Shown here piece by piece: positions 54,341 through 62,464 of a DNA stretch of 64,000 bases (the stretch's first letter is position 1; every line of letters begins with the position of its first letter). Source of the DNA: an uncultured Clostridia bacterium (GTDB taxonomy: Bacteria; Bacillota; Clostridia; UMGS1883). The stretch is taken from positions 310,001 through 374,000 of the forward strand of contig CANQRB010000001.1 in assembly GCA_947626145.1 (NCBI GenBank), read 5' to 3'. The notes under the pieces were generated by a model. It was not told the origin of the DNA and did no database searches. It was given only the letters and a program-made list of their open reading frames with translations. A program made the translations under genes and the position numbers.

Positions 54341-54369
54341 GCCCTCCGGCTCTATTTTTACCGGAGGGC
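54341..54369 (-). promoter_or_regulatory. Hairpin masking the ribosome site of the 61-aa gene
   Basis: On the minus strand GCCCTCCGG (54369-54361) pairs perfectly with CCGGAGGGC (54349-54341) around an 11-nt loop. The GGAGGG of the 61-aa gene is inside the 3' arm. No T-run follows, so translation control is more likely than termination. Confidence 0.5.
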
Positions 54370-54376
54370 AATAATT

Positions 54377-54865
54377 TTACTCAATTATTTTAAAATTCAT
54401 GTCTCCACGCTTGGCGACCTCGAGAACCTGACTGCCCTCTTGACAGTAAACCGTCACCCCGCCATGCCCCTCAAAGGCGTCGTCGGCGCAAAGCCCGTCG
54501 GCAGACTTAACCGTGACGGATTTCAAAGACGGACAGGCGGCAAAGGCCTTGCTGTCAATATCACAGGCGTCCTCGATAACCACCTCGTTCAGATTTGGAC
54601 AGCCGTAAAAGGCGCTCTCCATTATCCTTGTTTCGCCCTCAATCACAACCTTACGGAAGTCCGCCTTACCGGCAAAGGCTTCGGCATCAATAACGGTGTA
54701 TTTCTCCGGCACGGTTATTGTTCCGTCCGCATTTTCCAGCTCTTCCGCCCGAACGGTGTTGAGCACATAGCCCGGCGTAGCCTGAAATGCAAAAAATACC
54801 GTAAAGCCCGCAATAATCAATATAACAATTATTCCGGCCATAATTAGTTTCTTTTTCATCTTCAT
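54377..54865 (-). CDS. BspA-type leucine-rich-repeat protein with N-terminal membrane anchor
   Basis: A 162-aa protein with one hydrophobic helix (about 6-28) and then about three LRR_5 (BspA-like) repeats: AFAGKADFRKVVIEG, AFYGCPNLNEVVIED and AFAACPSLKSVTVKS. It ends in a short cap. Such repeats are common in surface proteins of gut and oral bacteria, but this one is very short. Start ATG 54865 shares a base with the stop of the DUF5655 gene (TAATG). Confidence 0.78.
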   Translation of the reverse strand: MKMKKKLIMAGIIVILIIAGFTVFFAFQATPGYVLNTVRAEELENADGTITVPEKYTVIDAEAFAGKADFRKVVIEGETRIMESAFYGCPNLNEVVIEDACDIDSKAFAACPSLKSVTVKSADGLCADDAFEGHGGVTVYCQEGSQVLEVAKRGDMNFKIIE

Positions 54866-55245
54866 TACCTCTTGCTTGCCGAAAAATCAGCGGCGATTTT
54901 TACCCAATTCATCAATTCACCGTCTATCTCCTCCGGCCCCGTTATCATGACATGGTGTGTCCAGCGGTTGGGATAGGGCTCGGTCGAGGCGTCTATGCGG
55001 GGTGAAAATATCCGCTCGCCCGTGCCGAAGGTGACGACTATATATTCCTCGGGACGCCGCTCCTTTTTCTGCACAGGCAGCATAGACACACAGGCAAAGA
55101 CCCTGTGGTTGGAAAAGGTTATCTGTGTTTTCTGTACCATGATGTTCACATCGGGTATCTCCGCCGTCACACGCCGTTCAAATCTTTCGTACAGTTCCAT
55201 TGCAAGGAGCTTTCCGTCAAAGAAAAAAATCGTTTCAGCGGTCAT
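54865..55245 (-). CDS. DUF5655 domain protein
   Basis: A 126-aa soluble protein. The segment YPNRWTHHVMITGPEEID and the end GELMNWVKIAADFS match my recollection of DUF5655, found alone or at the end of larger proteins in Clostridia; function unknown. ATG 55245 is chosen because GAGGTGA precedes it; the GTG at 55254 lies in that site. Cotranslated with the LRR protein (1-nt overlap). Confidence 0.65.
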   Translation of the reverse strand: MTAETIFFFDGKLLAMELYERFERRVTAEIPDVNIMVQKTQITFSNHRVFACVSMLPVQKKERRPEEYIVVTFGTGERIFSPRIDASTEPYPNRWTHHVMITGPEEIDGELMNWVKIAADFSASKR

Positions 55246-55315
55246 GACGCTCACCTCTTTGATTTAATATTATCACAGTGCCGCGCCAAATGCAAGACAA
55301 AATTTCAAAAATCTG

Positions 55316-55344
55316 TTGACACCGCCGGCCTTATGTTATATAAT
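55316..55344 (+). promoter_or_regulatory. Promoter of the perR-rbr operon
   Basis: TTGACA (55316-55321), 17-bp spacer, TATAAT (55339-55344). The AT-rich stretch 55331-55348 around the -10 loosely resembles a Per box, which would allow autoregulation. Confidence 0.82.
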
Positions 55345-55379
55345 AGTATCAAGTCCTAATAGCGACATGAGGGATAGAG

Positions 55380-55781
55380 ATGAGCAACAAACGCAATACC
55401 CGCCAAAGACAACTGGTGCTTGACGCCGTACTGAGCCGCAGCGACCACCCCAGCGCCGACGAGATCTATATGGATGTTCGGGAACGGGACGAAAAAATAA
55501 GCCGCGGCACTGTATACCGCAATTTGAATATTCTGGCCGGCGAAGGCGAAATCAACCACGTAAAGGTTCCCGCCGCCGACCGCTACGACCTTCGGCTCGA
55601 CAGGCATTATCATATGTTCTGCACCGGCTGCGGGGCGGTGGTAGACGCTCCCATCCCTTACCGGGAGGACAGCGACAGGCAGGCCGCCGAGGCAACAGGC
55701 TTTGAGGTGCAGCGTCACCGCACGATCTTCGAGGGTCTTTGTCCCAAATGTCAGGAAAAAGCAAAAGCAAAAACAAAATGA
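55380..55781 (+). CDS. perR: Fur-family peroxide-response repressor (PerR-like)
   Basis: A 133-aa Fur-family regulator. The N-terminal winged helix includes [13 protein letters not shown] and [25 protein letters not shown] gives regulatory metal ligands (His residues oxidised by peroxide in PerR), and CTGCG plus CPKC form the structural Zn site. Co-operonic rubrerythrin supports PerR rather than Fur or Zur. Start ATG 55380 has AGGGA upstream. No terminator before rbr. Confidence 0.9.
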   Translation: MSNKRNTRQRQLVLDAVLSRSDHPSADEIYMDVRERDEKISRGTVYRNLNILAGEGEINHVKVPAADRYDLRLDRHYHMFCTGCGAVVDAPIPYREDSDRQAAEATGFEVQRHRTIFEGLCPKCQEKAKAKTK

Positions 55782-55795
55782 AAGGGGAATTTACC

Positions 55796-56335
55796 ATGTC
55801 AAACAAGTACGCCGGAACTCAAACCGAAAAGAACCTTGAGGCCGCCTTCGCCGGCGAGTCCCAGGCCAGAAACAAGTACACCTATTTCGCCTCCGTGGCC
55901 AAAAAGGAAGGCTACGAGCAGATGTCCGCCCTCTTCCTCAAGACAGCCGACAATGAGAAGGAGCACGCGAAAATGTGGTTCAAGGAGCTTCAGGGAATAG
56001 GCTCCACCCCTGAGAATTTAAAGGCCGCCGCCGAAGGAGAAAATTACGAGTGGACGGATATGTACGCCGGCTTTGCCGACACCGCCGACGCCGAGGGCTT
56101 CCACGATCTGGCCGCAAAATTCCGTATGGTGGCCGCTATCGAAAAGAGCCATGAGGAACGTTACCGTGCCCTGCTCAACAACATCGAAACCGCGCAGGTA
56201 TTTGAAAAGAGCGAGGTCAAAGTGTGGGAATGCCGCAACTGCGGCCACATCTGCGTTGGCACCAAGGCCCCCGAGGTTTGTCCCGTTTGCGCCCATCCCC
56301 GGAGCTTTTTTGAGGTACACGCCGAAAATTATTAA
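55796..56335 (+). CDS. rbr: Rubrerythrin
   Basis: Peroxide reductase of anaerobes, 179 aa. The N-terminal ferritin-like diiron domain has [17 protein letters not shown], and the second ExxH pair IEKSHEERY. The C-terminal rubredoxin domain has CRNCG and CPVCAHP. ATG 55796 follows AAAGGGG, 14 nt after perR. It detoxifies H2O2 under PerR control, as in other Clostridia. Confidence 0.97.
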   Translation: MSNKYAGTQTEKNLEAAFAGESQARNKYTYFASVAKKEGYEQMSALFLKTADNEKEHAKMWFKELQGIGSTPENLKAAAEGENYEWTDMYAGFADTADAEGFHDLAAKFRMVAAIEKSHEERYRALLNNIETAQVFEKSEVKVWECRNCGHICVGTKAPEVCPVCAHPRSFFEVHAENY

Positions 56336-56358
56336 TAGGTTTTACTTTTTATGTAAGG

Positions 56359-56387
56359 ATGGGGCGCCGGACGGCGCCCCATTTTTC
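56359..56387 (+). terminator. Terminator of perR-rbr
   Basis: ATGGGGCGCC (56359-56368) and GGCGCCCCAT (56373-56382) form a 10-bp stem with a GGAC loop, followed by TTTT. Confidence 0.9.
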
Positions 56388-56393
56388 GAGAAC

Positions 56394-57626
56394 TTATTTT
56401 ATTTTTATCGTCTGGTCTCCATAGGTGACGCTCTCCACGTTTTCGAGGTCGATAATTCCGTCCTCAAAGCCTATATTGAGATAATTTATGCCGCCGACGC
56501 GCCCGTCAAAGTACCCGCCGTATGAAACGTTGGGACACTCACCTTCCAACGCGGCCTTTGTGCCGTCCTTCATATTGATGACCGGCATCGGTGGCTGGGG
56601 CCCCATTTCGACGGTAACGACTTTGCCGTTTTCGTCCGTGTTGCCCGAGGGCACCGGCACTCTCTCCAATTCATGCTCGAAATTCTGCTCCACTTCAAGG
56701 CAGATGCTCATGGGCGAAAGCTCCAGCTTCTTAACAGTATACTCGCGGCCCTTTTCATCGTGGACGGCAAGGTCGGGCTCCAGCACTATGGCGCAGTTGT
56801 TATACTCAAAGTCCCAAGTCAGCTCCCAATGTCCGTCAAAAAGACATACATAGTCGCCCAGCTTCGAACGTAACAGTCTCTCCGCCTGAGTCAGTGGCTC
56901 GTCATTGTCAAGCTTCTCCTGAAGGGCTTTTTCTCTTTCGGTAAGCACTCTGTCCTTGTCCGCGGGCTCATCATTATAGACCACCGCATATTTTACGGTT
57001 CCGTCCTTTGACTCGTATTCCTCGTCCGGAACTTCAACGGGCTTCCGGGGCTTCTTACAGCCAAGCACATCCAAAGTCAGCCTGAGCTCTCCGCCGGTTA
57101 TCCCGGCGGTGTTGTCGTAGGTCAGCAGCCATGTGCTGCTGTTGCCGGAATGACTGAGCATTTGATTGTTCCAGCTGCATGAACCGGCGGTTCCCAGAGT
57201 AGTATCGGGTACCTCTAACAAGCTGCCCGCGAACTCAATATCGTCGCTGAATTCAAATCCCTCCGGCGCTGTTGCGTCGTACAGCACATAGAGGCCGTGG
57301 CTGTCGGCCAGTGTCTGGCGGACGGTGACGGTAACTCCCGCGTCGCTGACACTGAGATCGGGGTAATCCGTACTGTCACTTAGCTTTTCCGCCTGTTCCG
57401 GAGTAATATTAAGATACTCCAGCAGCTTCGTGTCCCAGTTAAAGGTCGCGGCCATGGCAGTGAAGCCGGCTACAACCACGATAACGGCGGCAATCACAAG
57501 TCCTATTCTTTTTTTCGGCATATTTTCTTCTTTCCTTTCTCCCGCTGTCGGGTCAATGTCAAGGGGTCTCATGCCGGCCCTGACCTTTTCAGCGTGGAGA
57601 CGGAGCCTGTTTTCAAAATCTTCCAT
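56394..57626 (-). CDS. DUF4179 domain membrane protein, probable anti-sigma factor
   Basis: A 410-aa single-pass protein. A short cytoplasmic N-terminus (1-40, EDFENRLRLHAEKVRAGM) precedes a membrane helix at about 41-61 and a large extracytoplasmic part. The beginning after the helix (LLEYLNITPEQAEKL and SDAGVTVTVRQTLAD) matches DUF4179, common next to ECF sigma factors in Clostridia. The rest is beta-rich with an acidic EREKALQEKLDNDE stretch. It lies 3 nt after the ECF sigma gene and probably binds that sigma through its cytoplasmic end (inference). Confidence 0.8.
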   Translation of the reverse strand: MEDFENRLRLHAEKVRAGMRPLDIDPTAGERKEENMPKKRIGLVIAAVIVVVAGFTAMAATFNWDTKLLEYLNITPEQAEKLSDSTDYPDLSVSDAGVTVTVRQTLADSHGLYVLYDATAPEGFEFSDDIEFAGSLLEVPDTTLGTAGSCSWNNQMLSHSGNSSTWLLTYDNTAGITGGELRLTLDVLGCKKPRKPVEVPDEEYESKDGTVKYAVVYNDEPADKDRVLTEREKALQEKLDNDEPLTQAERLLRSKLGDYVCLFDGHWELTWDFEYNNCAIVLEPDLAVHDEKGREYTVKKLELSPMSICLEVEQNFEHELERVPVPSGNTDENGKVVTVEMGPQPPMPVINMKDGTKAALEGECPNVSYGGYFDGRVGGINYLNIGFEDGIIDLENVESVTYGDQTIKIK

Positions 57627-57629
57627 CGT

Positions 57630-58091
57630 TCAAACCTCCATCATTGCCTTTAGCTTTACGAGGGCCCTCCGCGTCCCGTATTTCACGGTGGAAACCGGCA
57701 TTTTCAGCGCGCGGGCCGCCTCCTCAAATGTCAGATCGGCATAAAACCGCAGTGTTATAAATCTTGCCTCCTTGGGGTCAAGGCGGCATATGGCGTCCAT
57801 GAGGCAGATCTCCTCGTGAGGAATATCGTCAAACACTCCAATATCGTCGGTCAATTCGTCGGTATACCGCCGACCGCGCAGGAAGTCCTTGCACTTATTG
57901 ATAAGTATGCGGGTCATCCAGGTCTTGAAATACTGTTTGTCCCTCAGCTTGTCCCGACTGCGGTAAGCGGTCTCCGCCGCTTCCTGTACGACGTCCCGGG
58001 CGTCCTCGCTGTTATGCAGCCAGCCCATGGCCACAAGGTACAGCGATTTTTCCATCAGGGCAAAGCCCGACTGAAATTCATCGTCGCTCAC
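57630..58091 (-). CDS. ECF-type RNA polymerase sigma factor
   Basis: A 153-aa group IV sigma factor. Region 2 contains HNSEDARDVVQEAAETAYRS with the KLRDKQYFKTWM segment. Region 4 contains FYADLTFEEAARALKMPVS and STVKYGTRRAL. It starts at GTG 58091 after GGAGG at 7 nt. Transcribed with the DUF4179 protein. The subgroup and signal are unknown. Confidence 0.9.
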   Translation of the reverse strand: MSDDEFQSGFALMEKSLYLVAMGWLHNSEDARDVVQEAAETAYRSRDKLRDKQYFKTWMTRILINKCKDFLRGRRYTDELTDDIGVFDDIPHEEICLMDAICRLDPKEARFITLRFYADLTFEEAARALKMPVSTVKYGTRRALVKLKAMMEV

Positions 58092-58122
58092 GCTGATTCC
58101 TCCTCTCTTATGTTCTGTTACC

Positions 58123-58134
58123 GTAAGGCCTTAC
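58123..58134. promoter_or_regulatory. 12-nt perfect palindrome upstream of the ECF sigma gene
   Basis: GTAAGGCCTTAC lies 32-43 nt before the GTG start, in the divergent sigma/hydE gap. A dimeric regulator site or chance cannot be separated by eye. Confidence 0.3.
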
Positions 58135-58194
58135 ACTTATTAGACGAAACAAAACGGAAAAAAGCCAACCAATAACAAAAAAATTTTCTCACCC

Positions 58195-58223
58195 TTGCAT
58201 TTGTGCGCCGCTTGTGCTATAAT
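58195..58223 (+). promoter_or_regulatory. Promoter of hydE
   Basis: TTGCAT (58195-58200), 17-bp spacer, TATAAT (58218-58223) with upstream TG (extended -10). Confidence 0.82.
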
Positions 58224-58243
58224 CAACCGTGGAGATGATAACA

Positions 58244-59254
58244 ATGGATATAAATATCATGACCGACCAGGAGCTGGCGGAAATAATAAGCGCCGACAAA
58301 TACGACAGCGAGCTGATAGCCGAGGCCGACCGGGTGCGGCGGGAGAATTACGGCACCGACGTGTACCTCCGCGGCCTGATAGAAATATGCAACGTCTGCA
58401 AAAACGACTGCCTGTACTGCGGCATTCGCCGGAGCAACAGCCACGTTGACCGTTACCGCCTGAGCCGCGAGGACATAATGAGCTGCTGCGAAAACGGTTA
58501 TGCCCTTGGCTTCCGCACCTTTGTGCTTCAAGGCGGCGAGGATCCGTATTACAGTGACGATGTTATCTGTTCCATCGTCAGCGAAATAAAGGAAAAATAC
58601 CCCGACTGCGCCGTGACTCTTTCCCTCGGTGAAAAGGAGCGTGAAAGCTACGCCGCTTACCGTGCCGCCGGCGCGGATCGCTATCTGCTGCGCCACGAGA
58701 CCGCCAACGAGGAGCATTACGCAAGGCTGCACCCCGAAGGAATGAGCCTTAAGCACCGTAAGGACTGCCTTTTCACCCTCAAGGAGCTGGGGTACCAGGT
58801 GGGCAGCGGCTTCATGGTGGGCTCTCCCTGGCAGACGGCTGAAAATCTGGTAGAGGACTTGAGATTTCTGCAAACTCTCGAGCCGGACATGATAGGCATC
58901 GGCCCCTTCATCCCCCACAGGGACACGCCCTTCCGGGACTTCCCCGGCGGGACTCTGGAACAAACGGTGAGGATGGTGGCCATACTGCGGCTCATGTTCC
59001 CCTATGCCCTCATTCCCTCCACCACGGCCCTCGGCACGATACACCCGCTGGGACGGGAAATGGGGCTGAAGGCAGGAGCCAACGTCGTCATGCCAAATCT
59101 TTCTCCGGTCAGAGTGCGTAAGCTGTACGAGCTGTATGACAACAAAATCTGCACCGGCGAGGAAGCCGCCGAGTGCCGCAGCTGTCTGGAAAACAGGATA
59201 ACAAGCGCCGGCTACAAAGTCGTTTCCAATAGAGGCGACGTCAAAAAGCGGTAA
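58244..59254 (+). CDS. hydE: [FeFe]-hydrogenase maturation radical SAM enzyme HydE
   Basis: Radical SAM enzyme needed to build the H-cluster of [FeFe]-hydrogenase, 336 aa. The CX3CX2C motif is CKNDCLYC at residues 52-59, inside the HydE-type ICNVCKNDCLYCGIRRSN. TIHPLGREMGLKAGANVVMPN near the C-terminus is family-like. ATG 58244 is favoured; GGAG lies 9 nt upstream, and an in-frame ATG at 58235 abuts it. hydF, hydG and a hydrogenase are not in the window. PylB or BioB-like paralogues are less likely given the motif context. Confidence 0.88.
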   Translation: MDINIMTDQELAEIISADKYDSELIAEADRVRRENYGTDVYLRGLIEICNVCKNDCLYCGIRRSNSHVDRYRLSREDIMSCCENGYALGFRTFVLQGGEDPYYSDDVICSIVSEIKEKYPDCAVTLSLGEKERESYAAYRAAGADRYLLRHETANEEHYARLHPEGMSLKHRKDCLFTLKELGYQVGSGFMVGSPWQTAENLVEDLRFLQTLEPDMIGIGPFIPHRDTPFRDFPGGTLEQTVRMVAILRLMFPYALIPSTTALGTIHPLGREMGLKAGANVVMPNLSPVRVRKLYELYDNKICTGEEAAECRSCLENRITSAGYKVVSNRGDVKKR

Positions 59255-59270
59255 AAAAACACATTATGTC

Positions 59271-59299
59271 TTGATTTTTATATAATAATGTGGTAGAAT
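59271..59299 (+). promoter_or_regulatory. Promoter of trkAH
   Basis: TTGATT (59271-59276), 17-bp spacer, TAGAAT (59294-59299), 20 nt before the trkA start. Confidence 0.7.
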
Positions 59300-59318
59300 A
59301 CCTTTCAGAGGTGATTTG

Positions 59319-60680
59319 ATGAATATCATTATCGTTGGCGGCGGCAAGGTCGGCATGACGCTGGCCGCTCAGCTCAGCAGTGAAGATCACGAAATAACTC
59401 TCATCGACACGGACTCCAAACACGTGGAGTCGGCTGTGGCCGCGCTGGACATTCAGGGCATAGTGGGCAACGGCACAAGCTATCACACTCAGCTGGACGC
59501 CGGTGTCAAGGACGCCGACCTGCTCATCGCCGTGACCGACACCGACGAAACGAGCCTGCTCAGCTGCCTTATAGCCAAAAAGGCCGGCGACTGTCACACA
59601 ATAGCCCGGGTTCGTGACCCGGAGCACTACAACGAGATCGAGTTCATAAAAGAAGAGCTGGGCCTCTCAATGGCCATAAATCCCGAAATCGCGGCCGCCG
59701 GCAACATTTACCGGCTCATTCAGGTGCCCTCGGCTCTGGACGTGGACAACTTCGCCAAGGGCAGGGTAAATCTGCTGCGGCTTGAAATACCCGAGGGTTC
59801 GGTATTGGACGGACTTAAGCTCAACGAGGTGGAGAAGAAAATCAAGGTCGAGCTTTTGGTGTGCATCGTGGAAAGCGGCGACGACATTATTATTCCCAAC
59901 GGCGAAACCAAGCTGAAGGCCGGAGACAAAATATCGGTCATTCTTCCCATAAACGAGCTGCGCCCCGTACTGAACAAAATCGGCATCAAGGCCAAACCCA
60001 TAAAGGACGTCATGATCGCCGGCGGCGGAAATATTTCGTATTATCTTGCGCGGATGCTGATCCAGTCCGGCATAAACGTAAAAATTCTGGAACTCAACCG
60101 CGCCCGCTGCGAGGAGCTCAGTCTGCTGCTCCCCGAGGCGATAATCATTCAGGGCGACGCTTCGGATCAGGAGCTTTTGAAGGAGGAGGGCCTGACCAAC
60201 ACCGACGCGCTTGTGTCTCTGACCAGCATAGACGAGGAAAACATTCTCCTTTCTCTCTACGCCCATAAAATATCTTCGGCCAAGTGCATAACCAAAATCA
60301 GCAAAATTGACTTTGAAGAAGTCGTCCGCGAACTGCCTATCGGCGCGGTTATCTGTCCCAAGCGTATAACCTCCCAGTTCATCAGCAGCTATGTCCGCTC
60401 CATGCAGAATTCCATGGGCAGCAACGTTGAGACCCTGTACCGCATGATGGACGACCGTGTCGAGGCTCTGGAATTTAAGGTTTCCAACAACGCCAAGGGC
60501 CACTACCTCAACGTGCCACTTATGGAGCTGAATTTGAAGCCGAATATTCTCATATGCTCCATAATTCGGGGCAAGAAAATAACCACTCCCCGGGGCCGCG
60601 ACTGCATAAAGAACGGCGACACGGTTATCGTTGTGACGACCGTCACCGGTTTGGACGACCTTAGCGATATTTTTGCCTGA
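59319..60680 (+). CDS. trkA: Trk potassium uptake regulator TrkA
   Basis: A 453-aa cytosolic gating subunit with two RCK_N/RCK_C modules. The first nucleotide site is IIVGGGKVGMTLA at residues 3-15, the second VMIAGGGNISYYLARML near 230. Each half ends in an RCK_C domain (GDKISVILP, GDTVIVVTT). It binds NAD(H) or ATP and controls TrkH. Start ATG 59319 follows GAGGTGA. Confidence 0.96.
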   Translation: MNIIIVGGGKVGMTLAAQLSSEDHEITLIDTDSKHVESAVAALDIQGIVGNGTSYHTQLDAGVKDADLLIAVTDTDETSLLSCLIAKKAGDCHTIARVRDPEHYNEIEFIKEELGLSMAINPEIAAAGNIYRLIQVPSALDVDNFAKGRVNLLRLEIPEGSVLDGLKLNEVEKKIKVELLVCIVESGDDIIIPNGETKLKAGDKISVILPINELRPVLNKIGIKAKPIKDVMIAGGGNISYYLARMLIQSGINVKILELNRARCEELSLLLPEAIIIQGDASDQELLKEEGLTNTDALVSLTSIDEENILLSLYAHKISSAKCITKISKIDFEEVVRELPIGAVICPKRITSQFISSYVRSMQNSMGSNVETLYRMMDDRVEALEFKVSNNAKGHYLNVPLMELNLKPNILICSIIRGKKITTPRGRDCIKNGDTVIVVTTVTGLDDLSDIFA

Positions 60681-60695
60681 TTAGAGGTATAGACA

Positions 60696-62132
60696 ATGAA
60701 TTACGGAATTATAGGATATATTCTGGGGCGCGTTATCTCCATCGTGGCGGCGGCCATGCTACTGCCGTGGGTTGTGGGTCTTATATACAACGAAAAGGCG
60801 AGTTTGATCTTCCTTGTGTGCGCCCTGTTCTTCGGGGCGGTTTCGGCGATTTTCTTCCGCAAAAAGCCAAAGAACACCTCGTTTTACGCCCGTGAGGGCT
60901 TCGTGGTCGTGGCGCTGAGCTGGATAGTCATGAGCGTTATCGGCGCCATTCCCTTTGTGGCCAGCGGCGCCATCCCCAACGTCGTTGACGCCCTGTTCGA
61001 GATAGTGTCCGGCTTCACGACCACCGGATCAAGCATACTGCGGGACGTGGAGTCCCTGCCGCACTGCATACTCTTCTGGCGCAGCTTTTCCCATTGGATA
61101 GGCGGCATGGGTATACTGGTGTTCATTCTGGCCATACTGCCTATGGCCGGCGGACAGAACATCTACCTGATGCGGGCCGAAAGTACCGGCCCCTCGGTGG
61201 GCAAGCTGGTGCCGAAAATACAAAAGACGGCCATACTGCTCTACGCTATTTACACGGCTCTTACCCTGACTCATCTGGTGCTTCTCCTCATAGGCAGGGT
61301 TCCGGTTTTCGACGCTTTCTGCCTTTCCTTCGGAACGGCGGGCACCGGCGGCTTTGGCGTGCTGAACGACAGCTTTGCGTCATATTCCGCCTTCGCCCAG
61401 ATAGTCACGGCGATTTTCATGCTCCTGTTCGGAGTGAACTTCAACTTTTACTTTTTCCTCATCAGCCGCAAATTCAAAAACGCCTTTGCCATGGACGATG
61501 TGCGCTGCTACTTCATTATATACATCATCGCCAGCGCCATCATAACCCTTAACCTTATCCTTAACGGCTCCTTTGGCGGTCTGCGGGAGGTGCTGTTCCA
61601 GACCTCGTCGATCATGACCAGCACGGGCTTTGCCTCGGCGGACTTCAACCTCTGGCCCAGCCTGTCAAGAGCGTTGATGATAATGCTGATGTTCACCGGA
61701 GCCTGCGCAGGCAGCACCGGCGGCGGCATGAAGGTCTCGCGCTTCATAATTTACTTCAAGACCGTGGCCAAGGAAGCCCGTCAGCTTGCTCACCCCCGCA
61801 GCGTGAAGGTGCTTAAAATGGACGGCAAGCCTATCGAGCACGACGTTGTGCGTGTGGTAAACGTTTACCTCTGCTCCTTTATAATGGTTTTTGCCGCGTC
61901 CTTCATAATCGTGCTGTTGGATAATTTTGACCTGACAACATCCTTTACGGCGGTCGCCGCAACGCTGAACAACATCGGCCCCGGCCTGAATATGGTGGGC
62001 CCCACGGGCAATTTTGCCGACTTTTCGGTGCTGTCGAAGCTGGTGTTTATATTTGATATGCTGGCCGGACGGCTCGAAATCTTCCCGATGCTGCTGCTGT
62101 TGGCGCCCAACACATGGAAAAAGCACGGATAA
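60696..62132 (+). CDS. trkH: Potassium uptake transporter TrkH
   Basis: A 478-aa membrane subunit with the four pore-loop repeats of the Trk/Ktr family: FTTTGSS, GTAGTGGFG, TSTGFAS and NNIGPGLNMVG. The second ends GTGGFG, consistent with K+ selectivity. It lies 15 nt after trkA with GAGGT as ribosome site. The pair forms the complete Trk system. Confidence 0.96.
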   Translation: MNYGIIGYILGRVISIVAAAMLLPWVVGLIYNEKASLIFLVCALFFGAVSAIFFRKKPKNTSFYAREGFVVVALSWIVMSVIGAIPFVASGAIPNVVDALFEIVSGFTTTGSSILRDVESLPHCILFWRSFSHWIGGMGILVFILAILPMAGGQNIYLMRAESTGPSVGKLVPKIQKTAILLYAIYTALTLTHLVLLLIGRVPVFDAFCLSFGTAGTGGFGVLNDSFASYSAFAQIVTAIFMLLFGVNFNFYFFLISRKFKNAFAMDDVRCYFIIYIIASAIITLNLILNGSFGGLREVLFQTSSIMTSTGFASADFNLWPSLSRALMIMLMFTGACAGSTGGGMKVSRFIIYFKTVAKEARQLAHPRSVKVLKMDGKPIEHDVVRVVNVYLCSFIMVFAASFIIVLLDNFDLTTSFTAVAATLNNIGPGLNMVGPTGNFADFSVLSKLVFIFDMLAGRLEIFPMLLLLAPNTWKKHG

Positions 62133-62240
62133 AAAACAAAAAAAATGGCGCAGACCGTTCAAGGGCTGAAAAGTTTAATTTAAGCCAAGTTTGTGTCCTG
62201 ATAACCCCAGCAATAAAATCAAACTCATGAATTGATGTGG

Positions 62241-62279
62241 AAAAACCGCCGTTTTTTGAAACGACGGTTTTTCTTTTTA
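62241..62279 (+). terminator. Terminator of trkAH
   Basis: A 14-bp stem with one C-A mismatch (62241-62254 with 62259-62272), TTTG loop, followed by CTTTTT. No gene is seen in 62133-62464. Confidence 0.85.
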
Positions 62280-62301
62280 TCTTATGCCCTTGAACTACGA
62301 A

Positions 62302-62384
62302 CGAAAATCACCCTTGACGTACCTTTGTACGTCGGCGGGAGGGCCTGCTCGGCGGCAGGGGCCGCCTGCGCGGGCTGATTTTCG
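62302..62384. repeat. GC-rich multibranched palindromic element
   Basis: CGAAAATCA (62302-62310) pairs with TGATTTTCG (62376-62384), enclosing hairpins GACGTAC/GTACGTC (62316-62333) and GGCGGC/GCCGCC (62351-62366). A T8 run follows at about 62399-62406. It looks like a three-way-junction RNA or a dispersed intergenic repeat. A frame across it lacks a ribosome site and ends in AT-rich noncoding sequence. Confidence 0.5.
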
Positions 62385-62464
62385 TCCGTTCTGCACGATT
62401 TTTTTTGACAGCCCACGTGCCTCCGGACTACATAGTGAGTTCTTTTACAGTCCTGTTTTTATAA

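Noticed and set aside
55331-55348. Per-box operator in the perR promoter
   Set aside because: The AT-rich palindrome is only a loose match to the consensus; mentioned as a possibility but not listed as a site.
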